Positions 17,717 through 26,995 of a DNA stretch of 64,000 nt are shown piece by piece. Every line of letters starts with the position of its first letter. The first letter of the stretch is position 1. A program made the translations under genes and the position numbers. This stretch comes from CAVQFB01 sp963711675 (lineage in GTDB: Bacteria > Acidobacteriota > Terriglobia > Terriglobales > Acidobacteriaceae). Under the pieces are notes generated by a model that was not told the DNA's origin, searched no databases, and worked only from the letters and a program-made list of their open reading frames with translations. The DNA lies in contig CAVQFB010000011.1 in assembly GCA_963711675.1 (NCBI GenBank), positions 496,001 to 560,000 on the forward strand, written 5' to 3'.

Positions 17717-17926
17717 AAGCAGTACCCAGCACCGAGTACCCAGTTCCTAGTTTGCAGTTCAGCTCTCAGCTTTTAGCTTTTAGCTCTTAGCTCTGAGCTC
17801 TCAGAAAAATCCAATTCTTGCCGATCAACGATCCTTGACAAACAAGCTCGTTTGCCGAAATCTGAGAACTGCTCAGTACTAGGTACTAGGTACTAGGTAC
17901 TGAGTACTAGGCACTGCCAACGCTAT
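17717..17926. repeat. Period-7 repeat arrays
   Basis: Starting at the moxR stop are AGTACCC/AGCACCG units, then AGCTCTC/AGCTTTT units (17755-17805). At 17873-17920 six GGTACTA-type units run up to the DUF4149 start. All are in register with a 7-bp period. Confidence 0.85.
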
Positions 17927-17935
17927 AATCCCGCC

Positions 17936-18412
17936 ATGGCCATTCTTCGCTACCTCATGCTGCTGTCTCTAGTCTGCTGGCTGGGCGGCCTGATCTTCTT
18001 CTCCTTCGTCGTTGCGCCCACGGCATTCGCCGTCCTCCCGACGCGCCACATGGCCGGAGCTGTTGTCGCGCGCTCCCTTGGCACGCTGCACTGGATCGGC
18101 ATCATTTCTGGACTCGTGTTCCTGATCACCTCGATGATCTACGCCCGACTGAACACAGGCGACGCTCATCCCTTCGCCGCCCGACATGTCCTGATCGTCG
18201 TCATGCTCGTATTCACCTGCGTCTCGCAGTTCGGCATTTCGCCCAAGATGCACGCCATTCGCACCGCAGTCGGAGAGATCGACAATGTCCCCATCGACAA
18301 TCCGGCACGCGTTCAGTTCAATGCCCTGCACGTTTGGTCGACGCGATTGGAAGGCGGAGTGTTCCTGCTAGGGCTCATCGTCGCCTATCTGACTGCGCAG
18401 CAGCTGAAGTGA
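17936..18412 (+). CDS. DUF4149 membrane protein
   Basis: A 158-aa protein with four predicted transmembrane helices (about residues 4-28, 46-68, 82-100 and 134-153). The opening WLGGLIFFSFVVAPTAFAVL and the RLEGGVFLLGL end match the DUF4149 pattern. Function is unknown; related proteins resemble copper-resistance D-type membrane domains. A repeat array precedes it, so no clear Shine-Dalgarno box is visible. The next gene, ychF, is separated by another repeat array. Confidence 0.8.
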   Translation: MAILRYLMLLSLVCWLGGLIFFSFVVAPTAFAVLPTRHMAGAVVARSLGTLHWIGIISGLVFLITSMIYARLNTGDAHPFAARHVLIVVMLVFTCVSQFGISPKMHAIRTAVGEIDNVPIDNPARVQFNALHVWSTRLEGGVFLLGLIVAYLTAQQLK

Positions 18413-18461
18413 CGTTTGAAACCTGGCGCTGATCACCTTAGTGCGCGCATCACTTTGCAGG

Positions 18462-18572
18462 TGCTCGCTAAAAGCTAAGAGCCAACAGCTAAAAGCTTGG
18501 TCTTTCTCCTGCTATCATCTTCTGTTCCGCTCGGGCTCGCTAACAGCCGAGAGCCAAAAGCTAATAGCTTCT
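18462..18572. repeat. AGCTAAA-type period-7 repeats upstream of ychF
   Basis: Units AGCTAAA, AGCTAAG, AGCCAAC, AGCTAAA at 18470-18500 and ACAGCCGAGAGCCAAAAGCT at 18543-18562 abut the ychF ATG, so the repeat forms the translation leader. Confidence 0.75.
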
Positions 18573-18573
18573 T

Positions 18574-19660
18574 ATGAAAACTGGCATCATCGGCCTGCCC
18601 CAGGTAGGCAAAACATCTCTGTTCCGCATGCTCACCAAGGCCCAGCTCTCCGAGCACGCCATGGCTAACCCGCGCGAGGCCCATGTCGGCGTCGCCAAGG
18701 TTCCTGACGACCGCCTCGACAAGCTCGCCGCTCTCTACAGCCCCAAGAAGCTCACCCACGCCTCGGTCGAGTACGTCGACGTCGGTGCGGTCGGGCAGGA
18801 GGCCCTGAAAGAGACCGCCTACATCGGCCATCTGCGCCAGGTCGACGCCCTCATCCACGTACTGCGCGCCTTTGACGACCCCGCCATCCCACACGTCGGC
18901 GACATCGATCCTTTGCGCGACATCAAGAATGTCGAATTCGATCTCATGGTCAGCGACCTCGGCCAGATCGAAAAACGTCTCGAGCGCCTGGAAAAAGATT
19001 TGAAGAAGATGCGCACGCCGGAACTCGAGAAGGAAAACGAGCTCCTCAAGCGGGCAAACACTCATCTCGGAACCGAGCGCCCGCTGCGCGAAATGGAGAT
19101 GACGCCCGAAGACAAGAAGCGCATCCGCGGCTTCATGTTCCTCAGCGAGAAACCGATGCTCTATGTCCTCAACGTGAGCGAGACCACCGAACTCGGCAAG
19201 GAACTCGATGCTGCCGTTTCCAAGTACAAACTCGACGAGGTTGCCTCCCGTCCCAACGCTGGCGCGACGGCGATTTGCGGAAAGGTAGAAGCGGAACTTT
19301 CAGAAATGTCCGACGAAGACGCCGCTGAGTTCTTGTCGAGCTACGGCCTCACCGAAAGCGGCCTCTCGCGCCTCATCCGCAAGAGCTACCACCTGCTCGG
19401 GCTCATCTCTTTCTTCACGGCCGGCGAAGACGAATGCCGCGCCTGGACGATCCCTGTAAACACGCGCGCCGTTGACGCGGCCGGCGCTATCCACACCGAT
19501 CTCTCGAAAGCACTTCATCCGCGCCGAAACCATTCGCTGGGACCAACTGCTCGAAGCCGGTTCGGAAGCCAACGCTCGTGCCAAAGGCACCCTTCGCCTG
19601 GAAGGCAAGGAATACATCGTGCAGGACGGGGATGTGATGCACATTCGGCACAGCGGCTGA
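18574..19660 (+). CDS. ychF: Redox-regulated ATPase YchF (frameshifted near 3' end)
   Basis: An Obg-like P-loop ATPase, about 362 aa once the frame is restored. It binds ribosomes and prefers ATP to GTP. Walker A is GLPQVGKTS at residues 6-14, YVDVGAVG is the G3 region, and a coiled coil (KRLERLEKDLKKM) follows. Near 19508 an extra A in TCGAAAG shifts the frame; the conserved TGS-domain end FIRAETIRWDQLLEAGSEA and RLEGKEYIVQDGDVMHIRHS continues in the next frame to the stop at 19660. Such a break in a near-universal gene within a homopolymer is most simply a sequencing error. The uncorrected frame runs on to 19722. Confidence 0.92.
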
Positions 19661-19662
19661 TA

Positions 19663-19700
19663 GTACCTGGTACTCAGTACCTTGTACCTAGCACCGACCA
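19663..19700. repeat. GTACCTG-type period-7 repeat
   Basis: AGTACCTGGTACTCAGTACC-type units lie directly after the ychF stop, between it and the convergent four-helix-bundle gene. Confidence 0.7.
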
Positions 19701-19701
19701 T

Positions 19702-20088
19702 TCAGCGGTCAGTCGCTCGTGAATAGGGAGCAGCTTTGTCGATAGATCCGATCAGGCCGTTGAGGATTCGCCCAACCTCCTGGACCTTGGCAAGGAGTGG
19801 TTCTGCATCTGCACTAGTAACATAATGCAGGCGCTCGGCGATCATGATTTGCGTTTCCACCTCCGCCAGCGAGCCCCGGGAGTGATGCAGAAAGTGGCAG
19901 AACTCTCGTCGCGAAAAATGTGCTTGCCCCTCAGCAATGTTGCTGGGTACGGAGACCGCCGCACGTCGAATCTGGTCGGCGAGGCTGTATGTTTCGCGCT
20001 TCGGAAAGCGTTCACTTACTGAATAAACCTCGATCACCAATTCCATTGCTTTCTGCCACGCCACCAGATCTTTGAAATGCTGAGCCAT
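19702..20088 (-). CDS. Four-helix-bundle protein (S23/IVS family)
   Basis: A 128-aa protein of the family first named for proteins encoded in 23S rRNA intervening sequences. The motif FKDLVAWQKAMELVIEVYSV opens it, then FPKRETYSLADQIRRAAVSV with PSNIAEGQA, typical of the second helix. The stand-alone copy here is not inside an rRNA gene. These proteins form pentameric helical bundles with no known activity and often sit beside mobile or repeated DNA. It is convergent with ychF across a repeat. Confidence 0.88.
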   Translation of the reverse strand: MAQHFKDLVAWQKAMELVIEVYSVSERFPKRETYSLADQIRRAAVSVPSNIAEGQAHFSRREFCHFLHHSRGSLAEVETQIMIAERLHYVTSADAEPLLAKVQEVGRILNGLIGSIDKAAPYSRATDR

Positions 20089-20159
20089 ATTTTCACCGAT
20101 GTGATCTTGTCAGCACAGCTGAATGGATTTCTGTGATCTCTGAACGTACTGTTTGTTCT

Positions 20160-20206
20160 AGATTCTAGGTACTAGCTACCAGGCACTGGGTACTTGGTAA
20201 CCCAAC
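20160..20206. repeat. GGTACTA-type period-7 repeat
   Basis: Units GGTACTA, GCTACCA, GGCACTG, GGTACTT lie between the divergent four-helix-bundle and ZIP genes, in the region that must hold both promoters. Confidence 0.7.
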
Positions 20207-20228
20207 TCTGTTATTCTTCCCCCGCACG

Positions 20229-20960
20229 ATGCATCCCATCACCACAAGCCTTCTCCTCGGCCTCACCGCTGCGTTCGCCAATATCTTCGGCGGAGCCATC
20301 ATCGTCCAGCGGCACTGGGAGCGGCGCTATCTCCGCTACTTCGTCGCACTCGGCGCTGGATTCATGCTGGCTACCTCTTTCATTGAGATGGTTCCCGAAA
20401 GCTTTGAGCTTCGCGGACGATCGGCCGCCTTCCTGATTCTCGCCGGCTACCTGATCATCCATTTTTTTGAACACACCGTCACCCCTCACTTTCATTTCGG
20501 CGAGGAAACTCACAAAGACGAATTCGTTCATCGCCACAAGGGTTACTCGGTACTTATCGGTCTGCTCATCCATACCTTTTTCGATGGGATAGCCATCGCT
20601 TCGGGCTTCCTCGTCTCAGAGTGGCTGGGCTGGATCATCTTCCTCGCCATTTTTCTCCATAAAATCCCCGAAGGATTCACCATCTCTTCCGTCATGCTTG
20701 CCAGTGGTAGCAGCCGCGCCTCGGCCTGGGGGGCATCGGCACTGTTGGGAGCCGCAACCTTCGGTGGAGTCTTGACGATGGCCATCTTCCGCCACCAGGT
20801 GGGTGCTGGACTTCCGTTGTCAGCCGGGGTGACGATCTATGTCGCGGCTTCGGATCTGATTCCGGAGGTGAACCAGGAACCCGGCGCCAAGATGGCGCTG
20901 GTCGTGTTCATCGGGGTGGGCTTCTTATTCCTGCTCGACCACTTCTTCCACGTGCACTAG
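20229..20960 (+). CDS. ZIP-family divalent metal transporter
   Basis: A 243-aa inner-membrane protein of the ZIP (zinc/iron permease) family. About seven to eight hydrophobic segments are visible. A His-rich cytosolic loop near residues 78-102 (EHTVTPHFHFGEETHKDEF) may bind metal. Helix 4 has HTFFDGIAIASGF and helix 5 has HKIPEGFTISSVML, which together give the binuclear metal site of ZIP proteins. The metal cannot be told from sequence; zinc, manganese or iron are possible. It ends with DHFFHVH, another potential metal-binding patch. Confidence 0.9.
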   Translation: MHPITTSLLLGLTAAFANIFGGAIIVQRHWERRYLRYFVALGAGFMLATSFIEMVPESFELRGRSAAFLILAGYLIIHFFEHTVTPHFHFGEETHKDEFVHRHKGYSVLIGLLIHTFFDGIAIASGFLVSEWLGWIIFLAIFLHKIPEGFTISSVMLASGSSRASAWGASALLGAATFGGVLTMAIFRHQVGAGLPLSAGVTIYVAASDLIPEVNQEPGAKMALVVFIGVGFLFLLDHFFHVH

Positions 20961-20961
20961 C

Positions 20962-21140
20962 TAGCAGTACCCAGTTGTCAGTACCTGGTACCTAGCGACA
21001 TCAGATGGACTCCAATGATTGCTCGTGAGGAACAGTTCTCGGTTCGCTGTTCTCGGTTCACGACTCTCAGGCAGGTTTTCCAGTTACAAGGTACCAGGTA
21101 CTCGGTTACTTGTTCTGAGAACTGATAACCGGCAACTGAG
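20962..21140. repeat. Mixed period-7 repeats
   Basis: AGTACCC/AGTACCTGGTACC units at 20965-20996, GTTCTCGGTTC units near 21030-21060, GGTACCAGGTACTCGGT near 21090 and GAACTGATAACCGGCAACTG near 21118-21140 fill the space between convergent genes. Confidence 0.75.
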
Positions 21141-21142
21141 AG

Positions 21143-22305
21143 CTAGTCCACCGTATGCTTCGCCGTGTAGCCTTCGCGCGCAATGATCATGTACTTCACA
21201 TCTTTTCCGTGCTGGTCCTTCACCTTCAGCGGGCTGCCATCCGGTCCGACCACCTGCACCTTCAGCTTGCGATAGGTGCCGTCAAGCTTGGTGTTGGTGG
21301 GATGGTAGGTGATGTTGTACTGGTTCCGGATGTCGCCCGAAATGTCGTGGAAGATTTCCGGCAGTTCGCCCTGGAATCTCGGAAAATAAGCCTTGCCCCG
21401 GTGAGCCGGGCGAACGTGTTCATCTCGTTGTCAGCCTGCAGATAGTCGATGTTCTGCACCGGCGCCAAACCGTGCGGCATCGTTCCGCCCCGCGCTTCCA
21501 TCATCTCGCGCTCGGCCCGGCCTATGCTCACGGGATAGATCGTAATGTCATGCGTGGACTTGACCTTCTTCAGAATCTGATCGAGATTGAGTTTGCTGAA
21601 GGTGTCCACGCCACTTGAAACCAGAATTACATATTTACGTCCGTCGATCCGGTCGAGACGGTCCAGCGTGTCGTAGAGCGCGTCAAACAGATTGGTCTCG
21701 GAGAAGCCGGGAATGCGCAGAGTGTTCAGCGCGCCCATCACCGCGCGTTTGTCCTGGGTAAAGTCCACCAGGATGTGCGGCTTCATGTCGTAATACGCTA
21801 CCGCGATCCAGTCGTCTTTTTTCAGACTGCCCGCAAAGTTATACGACGCATTCAGCGCGTCGTACATGAAGTAATAATTCGTGGAGGCAAACTCCACCAG
21901 CAGCACCGCTGTGATTGGCGCTTCTGTCTGGTTGAAGGTGGCGACCTGTTGTGGCGCACCATCTTCGAAAATCTTGAAATTGTCTTTCTTCAACCCCGGA
22001 ACAAACTGCCCGTCCTTGGTGACGACGGCAACATCCACATTTACCAGCGGAACGTCCACCCGGATCGAGTAGTCGGGCATGCCCTCTATCTTCTTCGGCT
22101 TTTCCGGCGGAGGTGGCGGGGGTTCTTCCTTCTTCTTGGGCACGGCGTAGGGCCCGACTTCCGTCTGGGGCCCGCCTGCTTCGGGAGGCGCTTCCTGGGC
22201 ATTGGGATTCTGACTATTCGGCTGCTGTGGCGGGGTTTGTGCCCACAAAACAGAGGCGGCCAGCACCAGGCACAAAAGAATACTTACCCCCGTAACGGAT
22301 CGCAT
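21143..22305 (-). CDS. Secreted VWA-domain protein, acidobacterial type (frameshifted)
   Basis: A signal peptide (VTGVSILLCLVLAASVLWAQ) is followed by a Pro/Gln/Glu-rich linker and then a von Willebrand factor A domain. The opening strand DVPLVNVDVAVVTKDGQFV and the segment LKKDNFKIFEDGAPQQVATF match the acidobacterial VWFA-related family. The MIDAS-like region is degenerate (LLVEFASTN rather than DxSxS), so metal binding is doubtful. Near 21397 one G is missing from a run; the gene then continues in another frame (AYFPRFQGELPEIFHDISGD, then YNITYHP) to a TAG at 21143. The start at 22305 is chosen for the signal peptide; upstream ATGs at 22350 and 22401 are possible. Confidence 0.85.
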
Positions 22306-22519
22306 GCGATTGAAAATACGGACGAATTTCTCAAAGGTCATGTAGGTCATCGCGGAAAGCCCTGTACCCGAGCGAGCGCCCTTTGCTAGTATAAGATGCA
22401 TAGCTTCGCGGTTGGGATATTTTGCTCAGCCCGCTCGAGCATCCTTTTCAGCAATCGACGAAGATCCAGTAAAAAGATCGGAATTTGTGGCCAAAATGCC
22501 TGGCCTCCGGGGCTCATTC

Positions 22520-24313
22520 ATGAGAAAAGTTGTCCTCTCAGTCACCGCCCTGTGCTGTCTGTCGTTCTCCCTCGCAGTCACAGCTCAGACCTCCAAAGCC
22601 GTTGCAACTATTGCAGTTAGCGAGATCCACGCAGGTATGCGTGGAACCGCCTATACAGTATTCGAGGGAACCAAGCCTGAGCCCATGGAGGTCGAAGTCC
22701 TCGGTGTGCTGAGGAACGTGAACGGGCCCAAAGGGGACGTCATCCTGGTGCGTCTGCACGGAGCGAAGGCGGAATACACCGGCGTCGTCGCCGGCATGAG
22801 CGGCAGCCCGGTCTATCTTGACGGCAAGCTTGCCGGAGCGCTGGCGTTCCGCATCGGCGAATTCTCCAAGGAACCGATCGCCGGTGTCACTCCGATTAGC
22901 GAAATGCTCGAGATCAGCGCCATGGATCGTACGCCAACCTCGAGTTCGGCTCCGGTCGAAGCGAAGGCCAGCGAAGCGACGACGAAGACTTCTTCTCCAG
23001 GTGCGCCTACTGAAATCCCCCCGCAAAGCTTTGCCAACTACCTGAGGCCGATCGAGACACCCCTGGTGTTTAACGGATTTTCTGAAGAGACCTTGCGCCG
23101 CTTCGGGCCCCAATTCGCGTCTGCAGGCATAGTCCCCGTCATGGGAGTCGGCTCGCACAGCGACATCAAGCAGCCCGAACCGCTGGAGCCGGGATCAGCG
23201 GTCAGCGCCATTCTCGTCCAAGGCGACATGGATATCGCCGCCACCTGCAGCGTGACCTACGTTGACCCGCAGCGTCTGCTGGCCTGCGGCCACCCACTGA
23301 TGCAGTTCGGCATGGTCGACATTCCCATGACCAAGGCTGAGGTGCTCACCACCCTCGCCTCGCCGCTGAATGCATTCAAGATCGTCAATACGACGGAGCC
23401 GGTCGGCGCCTTCGTGCAGGATCGCCACACCGGCATCATGGGCCTGTTCGGCAAGCAGCCCGACATGATCCCCGTAACCCTGACCATCCATGGCGGGACC
23501 ACCACCAAGGAATTCCACTACGAAGTTCTGAACAACGCGAAGCTCAGCCCGGTCGCCATGATGGCTACCGTCTTCAACGCGCTCCACGGCGTCAACGAAT
23601 ACGGCGAGGAGATCACTTACCGCCTGAACGGCAGCATCAGCGTGCAGGGCTATCCCGAAGTTCAGTTGCAAAACATGTTTGCGCCGACCGACAGCGGCCA
23701 GCCTGCCGCCGCTCTCGCCGCAGCATCGCTCGGTGACCGCTTCGGACGCATCTACGACAATCCTTACGACGCGCCGCAGGTCAACGGCGTGAAGCTCGAC
23801 TTCGATCTCGTGAAGGAACGCCGCTGGGCGCGTCTTGAAAGCGCGCGCACCGACGTGAGCGAAGCTCGTCCCGGCGACGACATCATCGTCGAAACCGTGC
23901 TACGCCCCTACCGTGGCGAACGCATGGTGCAGCAGATTCCCATCCATATTCCGACGTCAGCGTCGAAGGGACCTCTGCGCATCATGGTCAGCGACGGCGA
24001 AACTCTCGACCGCATGCGCCGTGGCATGCCGATGTTCGGCCGCAAGCTGGGCCTCGGCCCCACCATCGCGCTCCTGAATAAAGAGCACGCCAACAACCGC
24101 GTCTACGTCTCGTTGCTGGAAGCCGACCCGGAAGCCATGGTCGCCGACAAAGTCATGCCGACCCTGCCGCTTTCCGTCATGAACGTGATGGAAGGCATGC
24201 GCGGCACGCAGGAGATGGTCGTGCTCGGTGAGTCTTCGGTGAATGAAGCTTCGACCAAGCCGTTGGACTACGCCGTGGCGGGCGGTCAGTTGCTCACGAT
24301 TACGATCAAGTAG
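22520..24313 (+). CDS. SpoIVB-like S55 peptidase domain protein
   Basis: A secreted protein of about 597 aa from ATG 22520, which gives a clean signal peptide (VVLSVTALCCLSFSLAVTAQ); the frame is open back to 22412. Residues about 30-110 and 220-330 match the S55 (SpoIVB) serine peptidase: GMRGTAYTVFEGT, VVAGMSGSPVYLDGKLAGAL with the likely catalytic Ser, and CGHPLMQFG with the likely His. In Bacillus SpoIVB triggers sigma-K processing during sporulation. No sporulation gene is seen here, so this acidobacterial form probably has an envelope role. The C-terminal 250 residues are beta-rich without a recognised domain. Confidence 0.85.
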   Translation: MRKVVLSVTALCCLSFSLAVTAQTSKAVATIAVSEIHAGMRGTAYTVFEGTKPEPMEVEVLGVLRNVNGPKGDVILVRLHGAKAEYTGVVAGMSGSPVYLDGKLAGALAFRIGEFSKEPIAGVTPISEMLEISAMDRTPTSSSAPVEAKASEATTKTSSPGAPTEIPPQSFANYLRPIETPLVFNGFSEETLRRFGPQFASAGIVPVMGVGSHSDIKQPEPLEPGSAVSAILVQGDMDIAATCSVTYVDPQRLLACGHPLMQFGMVDIPMTKAEVLTTLASPLNAFKIVNTTEPVGAFVQDRHTGIMGLFGKQPDMIPVTLTIHGGTTTKEFHYEVLNNAKLSPVAMMATVFNALHGVNEYGEEITYRLNGSISVQGYPEVQLQNMFAPTDSGQPAAALAAASLGDRFGRIYDNPYDAPQVNGVKLDFDLVKERRWARLESARTDVSEARPGDDIIVETVLRPYRGERMVQQIPIHIPTSASKGPLRIMVSDGETLDRMRRGMPMFGRKLGLGPTIALLNKEHANNRVYVSLLEADPEAMVADKVMPTLPLSVMNVMEGMRGTQEMVVLGESSVNEASTKPLDYAVAGGQLLTITIK

Positions 24314-24334
24314 CTCGCATAGTCCCGCGGGGTG

Positions 24335-24460
24335 CGGGATCTTGATTTGGTTTTTCTTCGTGATCCTTTGTGCCCTTTGTGGTTACGTGTGTGGTGTCCA
24401 TGTCAGGGCCGCGTCTTTGACGCTTTGAAACCTCTGAAACTTTGAAACCTTTCCCCCGTG
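24335..24460. repeat. TTCTTCGTG...TTTGTGGTTACG dispersed repeat
   Basis: TTTTTCTTCGTGATCCTTTG followed by TGCCCTTTGTGGTTACG at 24350-24387 is a variant of the CTCTGTG/CTCCGTGGTGAA repeat type. TTTGAAACCTCTGAAACTTT units at 24424-24450 are short tandem repeats. Confidence 0.6.
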
Positions 24461-24499
24461 TTACCCTGATTCTTCCGCTAACCCTTGAGGTATTCGACC

Positions 24500-26809
24500 T
24501 TGCCAATCCGCCCGCTATCCATTTTCGCCATCCTCTTTTCGCTTCTATTTACAGTGACCGCCGCCCTCGCCGAAGGCACCCGCACGTGGGAACAATCGAA
24601 GTTCGATGACCTGGTCAAAGGCACGCCCAAAGGCGTCGCCATCCGCAGCTCGGGCGGTCTTGAACTCGCACCGGCGCTCAATGGCATCTACACCAGCCCA
24701 TCTACCTACATCTGGTCGATTGCCGCCGACAATGCCGGAAATATCTTCGCCGCGACTGGAGCGCCCGCGCGCATTTACCGCGTAACCCCGGATGGCAAGT
24801 CCACTGTCATCTTCGAGCCGACGGAGTTGCAGGTCCAAGCCCTGGTGGTCGATAAAGCCGGCATTCTCTACGCCGCTACCGCGCCGGATGGCAAGGTCTA
24901 TCGCATCGAACACACAACCGCGGGTGCCACGTCGAAGTCATCGGCCGAAAATTCAAAATCCGCCAAAGCGCCAGCAGAGAAGTCAGACGCAAAGCCCGAG
25001 CCCACACCCGTCGATTCTTCCTGGAGTGCCACCGTCTACTTCGATCCCAAGACCAAGTATATCTGGGACCTCGTTGAGAACAACGCCGGCGACCTCTACC
25101 TCGCCACCGGCGACCACGGCGAGATCTACCGCGTCACGCCCAAGGGCGAATCGTCACTTTTCTTCAAGAGCGACGAAGTCCACATTCGAGTGCTTGCCGT
25201 CGATCCCAATGGCAACCTCATCGCCGGTTCCGACGGCAGCGGTCTGGTCTATCGCATCTCTCCCAACGGAACGGGCTTCGTTCTCTACAGCGCTCCCAAG
25301 AAGGAAATCACGGCTCTCGCGATCGACAGCAAAGGCAACATCTACGCTGCCGGCGCTGGCGAGAAGCGCCCCGGCTCCATCGCACCCCAGATTCAGATAT
25401 CCGTCTCGCCCGCCGGACCAGGAGCCGCTGCAGCCGCCGCTGCTGCCGCGGGCCAACCGGGAGTCGCTGGCGTTGGCCCAGGTGCGAACCCGTCACCCAT
25501 GATGGGTCCATTTCCAGCTCCTGGCGCGGGCGCCACGGGAGGCTCGGAAATTTACCGCATCGCCGCCGACGGATCCCCCACTCGTCTGTGGACGTCGCGC
25601 GAAGATCTGGTCTACGCACTCGCCTTCGACCAACACGGAACCCTGCTGGCCGGCACCGGAAATCGCGGACACGTCTTCGCCATCTACGGTGAAGACAACT
25701 TCTCCGACCTTCTCCGCGTCGGCGCTACGCAGGTCACAGCCTTTGCGCCGGCGCCCAGTGGCGGCCTTTATTTGTCGACCAGCAATTTTGGCAAATTGTT
25801 TCTGCTTGGTCCCGCGCCCAATTCCGAAGGCACCTACGAGAGTGACGTCTTTGACGCGCACATCTTCTCCCGCTGGGGCCGCGCCGAATTCCGTGGTTCC
25901 GGCAACGTCGAACTCTTCAGCCGCAGCGGCAACGTCGACAACCCAGACCGCAACTGGAGCCCGTGGACAAAAGTCGATCTCGCTAAGGGTGAAGAACTCA
26001 AAGTTCCCGCCGCCCGCTTCGTGCAGTGGAAAGCCACGCTCCGCACCGGCACACCCGCTCCCCGCGTCGACAGCGTGCTGCTCAATTACCTTCCCAAGAA
26101 CGTCGCGCCGGGCATCGATGACGTCACTGTCCAGGTAGGCTACCGTTTTCAGGTGCTGCCCAAGATGTCGTCCGCCGACATCGGCGCTGCACCCGGACAG
26201 CCTCATTTCGACCAGCCCATTCCCGCGATCCGCGACCGCGACTCGATCGGCGTGAAGTGGTCGGCACACGACGATAACGACGACCAGCTCGTCTACTCCG
26301 TCTACTACCGGGGCGACGGCCAATCCCGCTGGCTGCCTTTGAAAGAAACCTTCAGCGACCGTTCGTACTCTTTCGATGCCAGCCTGCTACCCGATGGCGG
26401 CTACACCGTGAAGGTCATCGCGTCAGACGCGCCTTCGCATTCGCCAGGGGACGCACTCACCACGGAGAAAGAAAGTTCGCGCTTCGAAGTCGACAGCACG
26501 CCGCCCCAGGTGCAGAACCTGAACGCAGCCGTCGAAGGCGGGCAGATTCACGTCACCTTCCGCGCCGCCGACAGCTTCTCTCCTATCAAGCGCGCAGAAT
26601 ATTCGATTGACGCAGGCGACTGGCAGTTCGTCGAGCCAGCGGACCAGATCTCGGATTCGAAGACCGAAAATTACGACTTCAAAGCGCAACTGCCTTCGTC
26701 GGAAAAGGCTAAGACATCGGCGGAAGACCGCGAACACGTCGTCGTCGTTCGCATCTACGACCGCTACGAGAACCAGGCCGCAGCAAAGTTTGTGATTGTA
26801 GGGAAGTAG
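24500..26809 (+). CDS. Secreted beta-propeller (NHL/SMP-30-like) protein
   Basis: About 769 aa from a TTG at 24500, preferred over TTG 24485 because TGAGGT (24487-24491) is well spaced and a signal peptide follows (PLSIFAILFSLLFTVTAALA). At least five propeller blades show the pattern IYRVTPDG, then LAVDPNGNLIAGSDG or IDSKGNIYAAGAG, typical of NHL/SMP-30-like propellers. A low-complexity Ala/Gly/Pro insert lies near residue 310-350. The C-terminal third looks like fibronectin- or Ig-type beta sandwiches (VKWSAHDDNDDQLVYSVYYR). It is probably periplasmic or surface exposed. No catalytic site is seen. Confidence 0.75.
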   Translation: MPIRPLSIFAILFSLLFTVTAALAEGTRTWEQSKFDDLVKGTPKGVAIRSSGGLELAPALNGIYTSPSTYIWSIAADNAGNIFAATGAPARIYRVTPDGKSTVIFEPTELQVQALVVDKAGILYAATAPDGKVYRIEHTTAGATSKSSAENSKSAKAPAEKSDAKPEPTPVDSSWSATVYFDPKTKYIWDLVENNAGDLYLATGDHGEIYRVTPKGESSLFFKSDEVHIRVLAVDPNGNLIAGSDGSGLVYRISPNGTGFVLYSAPKKEITALAIDSKGNIYAAGAGEKRPGSIAPQIQISVSPAGPGAAAAAAAAAGQPGVAGVGPGANPSPMMGPFPAPGAGATGGSEIYRIAADGSPTRLWTSREDLVYALAFDQHGTLLAGTGNRGHVFAIYGEDNFSDLLRVGATQVTAFAPAPSGGLYLSTSNFGKLFLLGPAPNSEGTYESDVFDAHIFSRWGRAEFRGSGNVELFSRSGNVDNPDRNWSPWTKVDLAKGEELKVPAARFVQWKATLRTGTPAPRVDSVLLNYLPKNVAPGIDDVTVQVGYRFQVLPKMSSADIGAAPGQPHFDQPIPAIRDRDSIGVKWSAHDDNDDQLVYSVYYRGDGQSRWLPLKETFSDRSYSFDASLLPDGGYTVKVIASDAPSHSPGDALTTEKESSRFEVDSTPPQVQNLNAAVEGGQIHVTFRAADSFSPIKRAEYSIDAGDWQFVEPADQISDSKTENYDFKAQLPSSEKAKTSAEDREHVVVVRIYDRYENQAAAKFVIVGK

Positions 26810-26811
26810 TT

Positions 26812-26995
26812 CTGAGTACCGAGTACCTGGTACCTGGAAAAAACACCTGGCGATAGGCGTTCGCCGCAAATCCCGCGCACGCATCCGACTGGGAACCGGG
26901 AATTAAGAACTCTCAAGAACGAATTCTAGGTACTAGGTATTAGGTACTAGCAACTGCATTCGCAACTCGCTACTCGGCACTCGCTACTCGGCACT
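26812..26995. repeat. Period-7 repeats between convergent genes
   Basis: AGTACCGAGTACCTGGTACC at 26815-26836, GGTACTAGGTATTAGGTACT at 26929-26950 and CTACTCGGCACTCG units at 26963-26998. The last units run into the 3' end of the MFS gene and encode its final residues. Confidence 0.8.

Noticed and set aside
17717..17926. Possible CRISPR or VNTR with spacers
   Set aside because: Same period-7 repeat type; the drift between units is gradual and there are no spacers.
19702..20088. 23S rRNA intervening sequence
   Set aside because: The protein belongs to that family, but no rRNA sequence flanks it.
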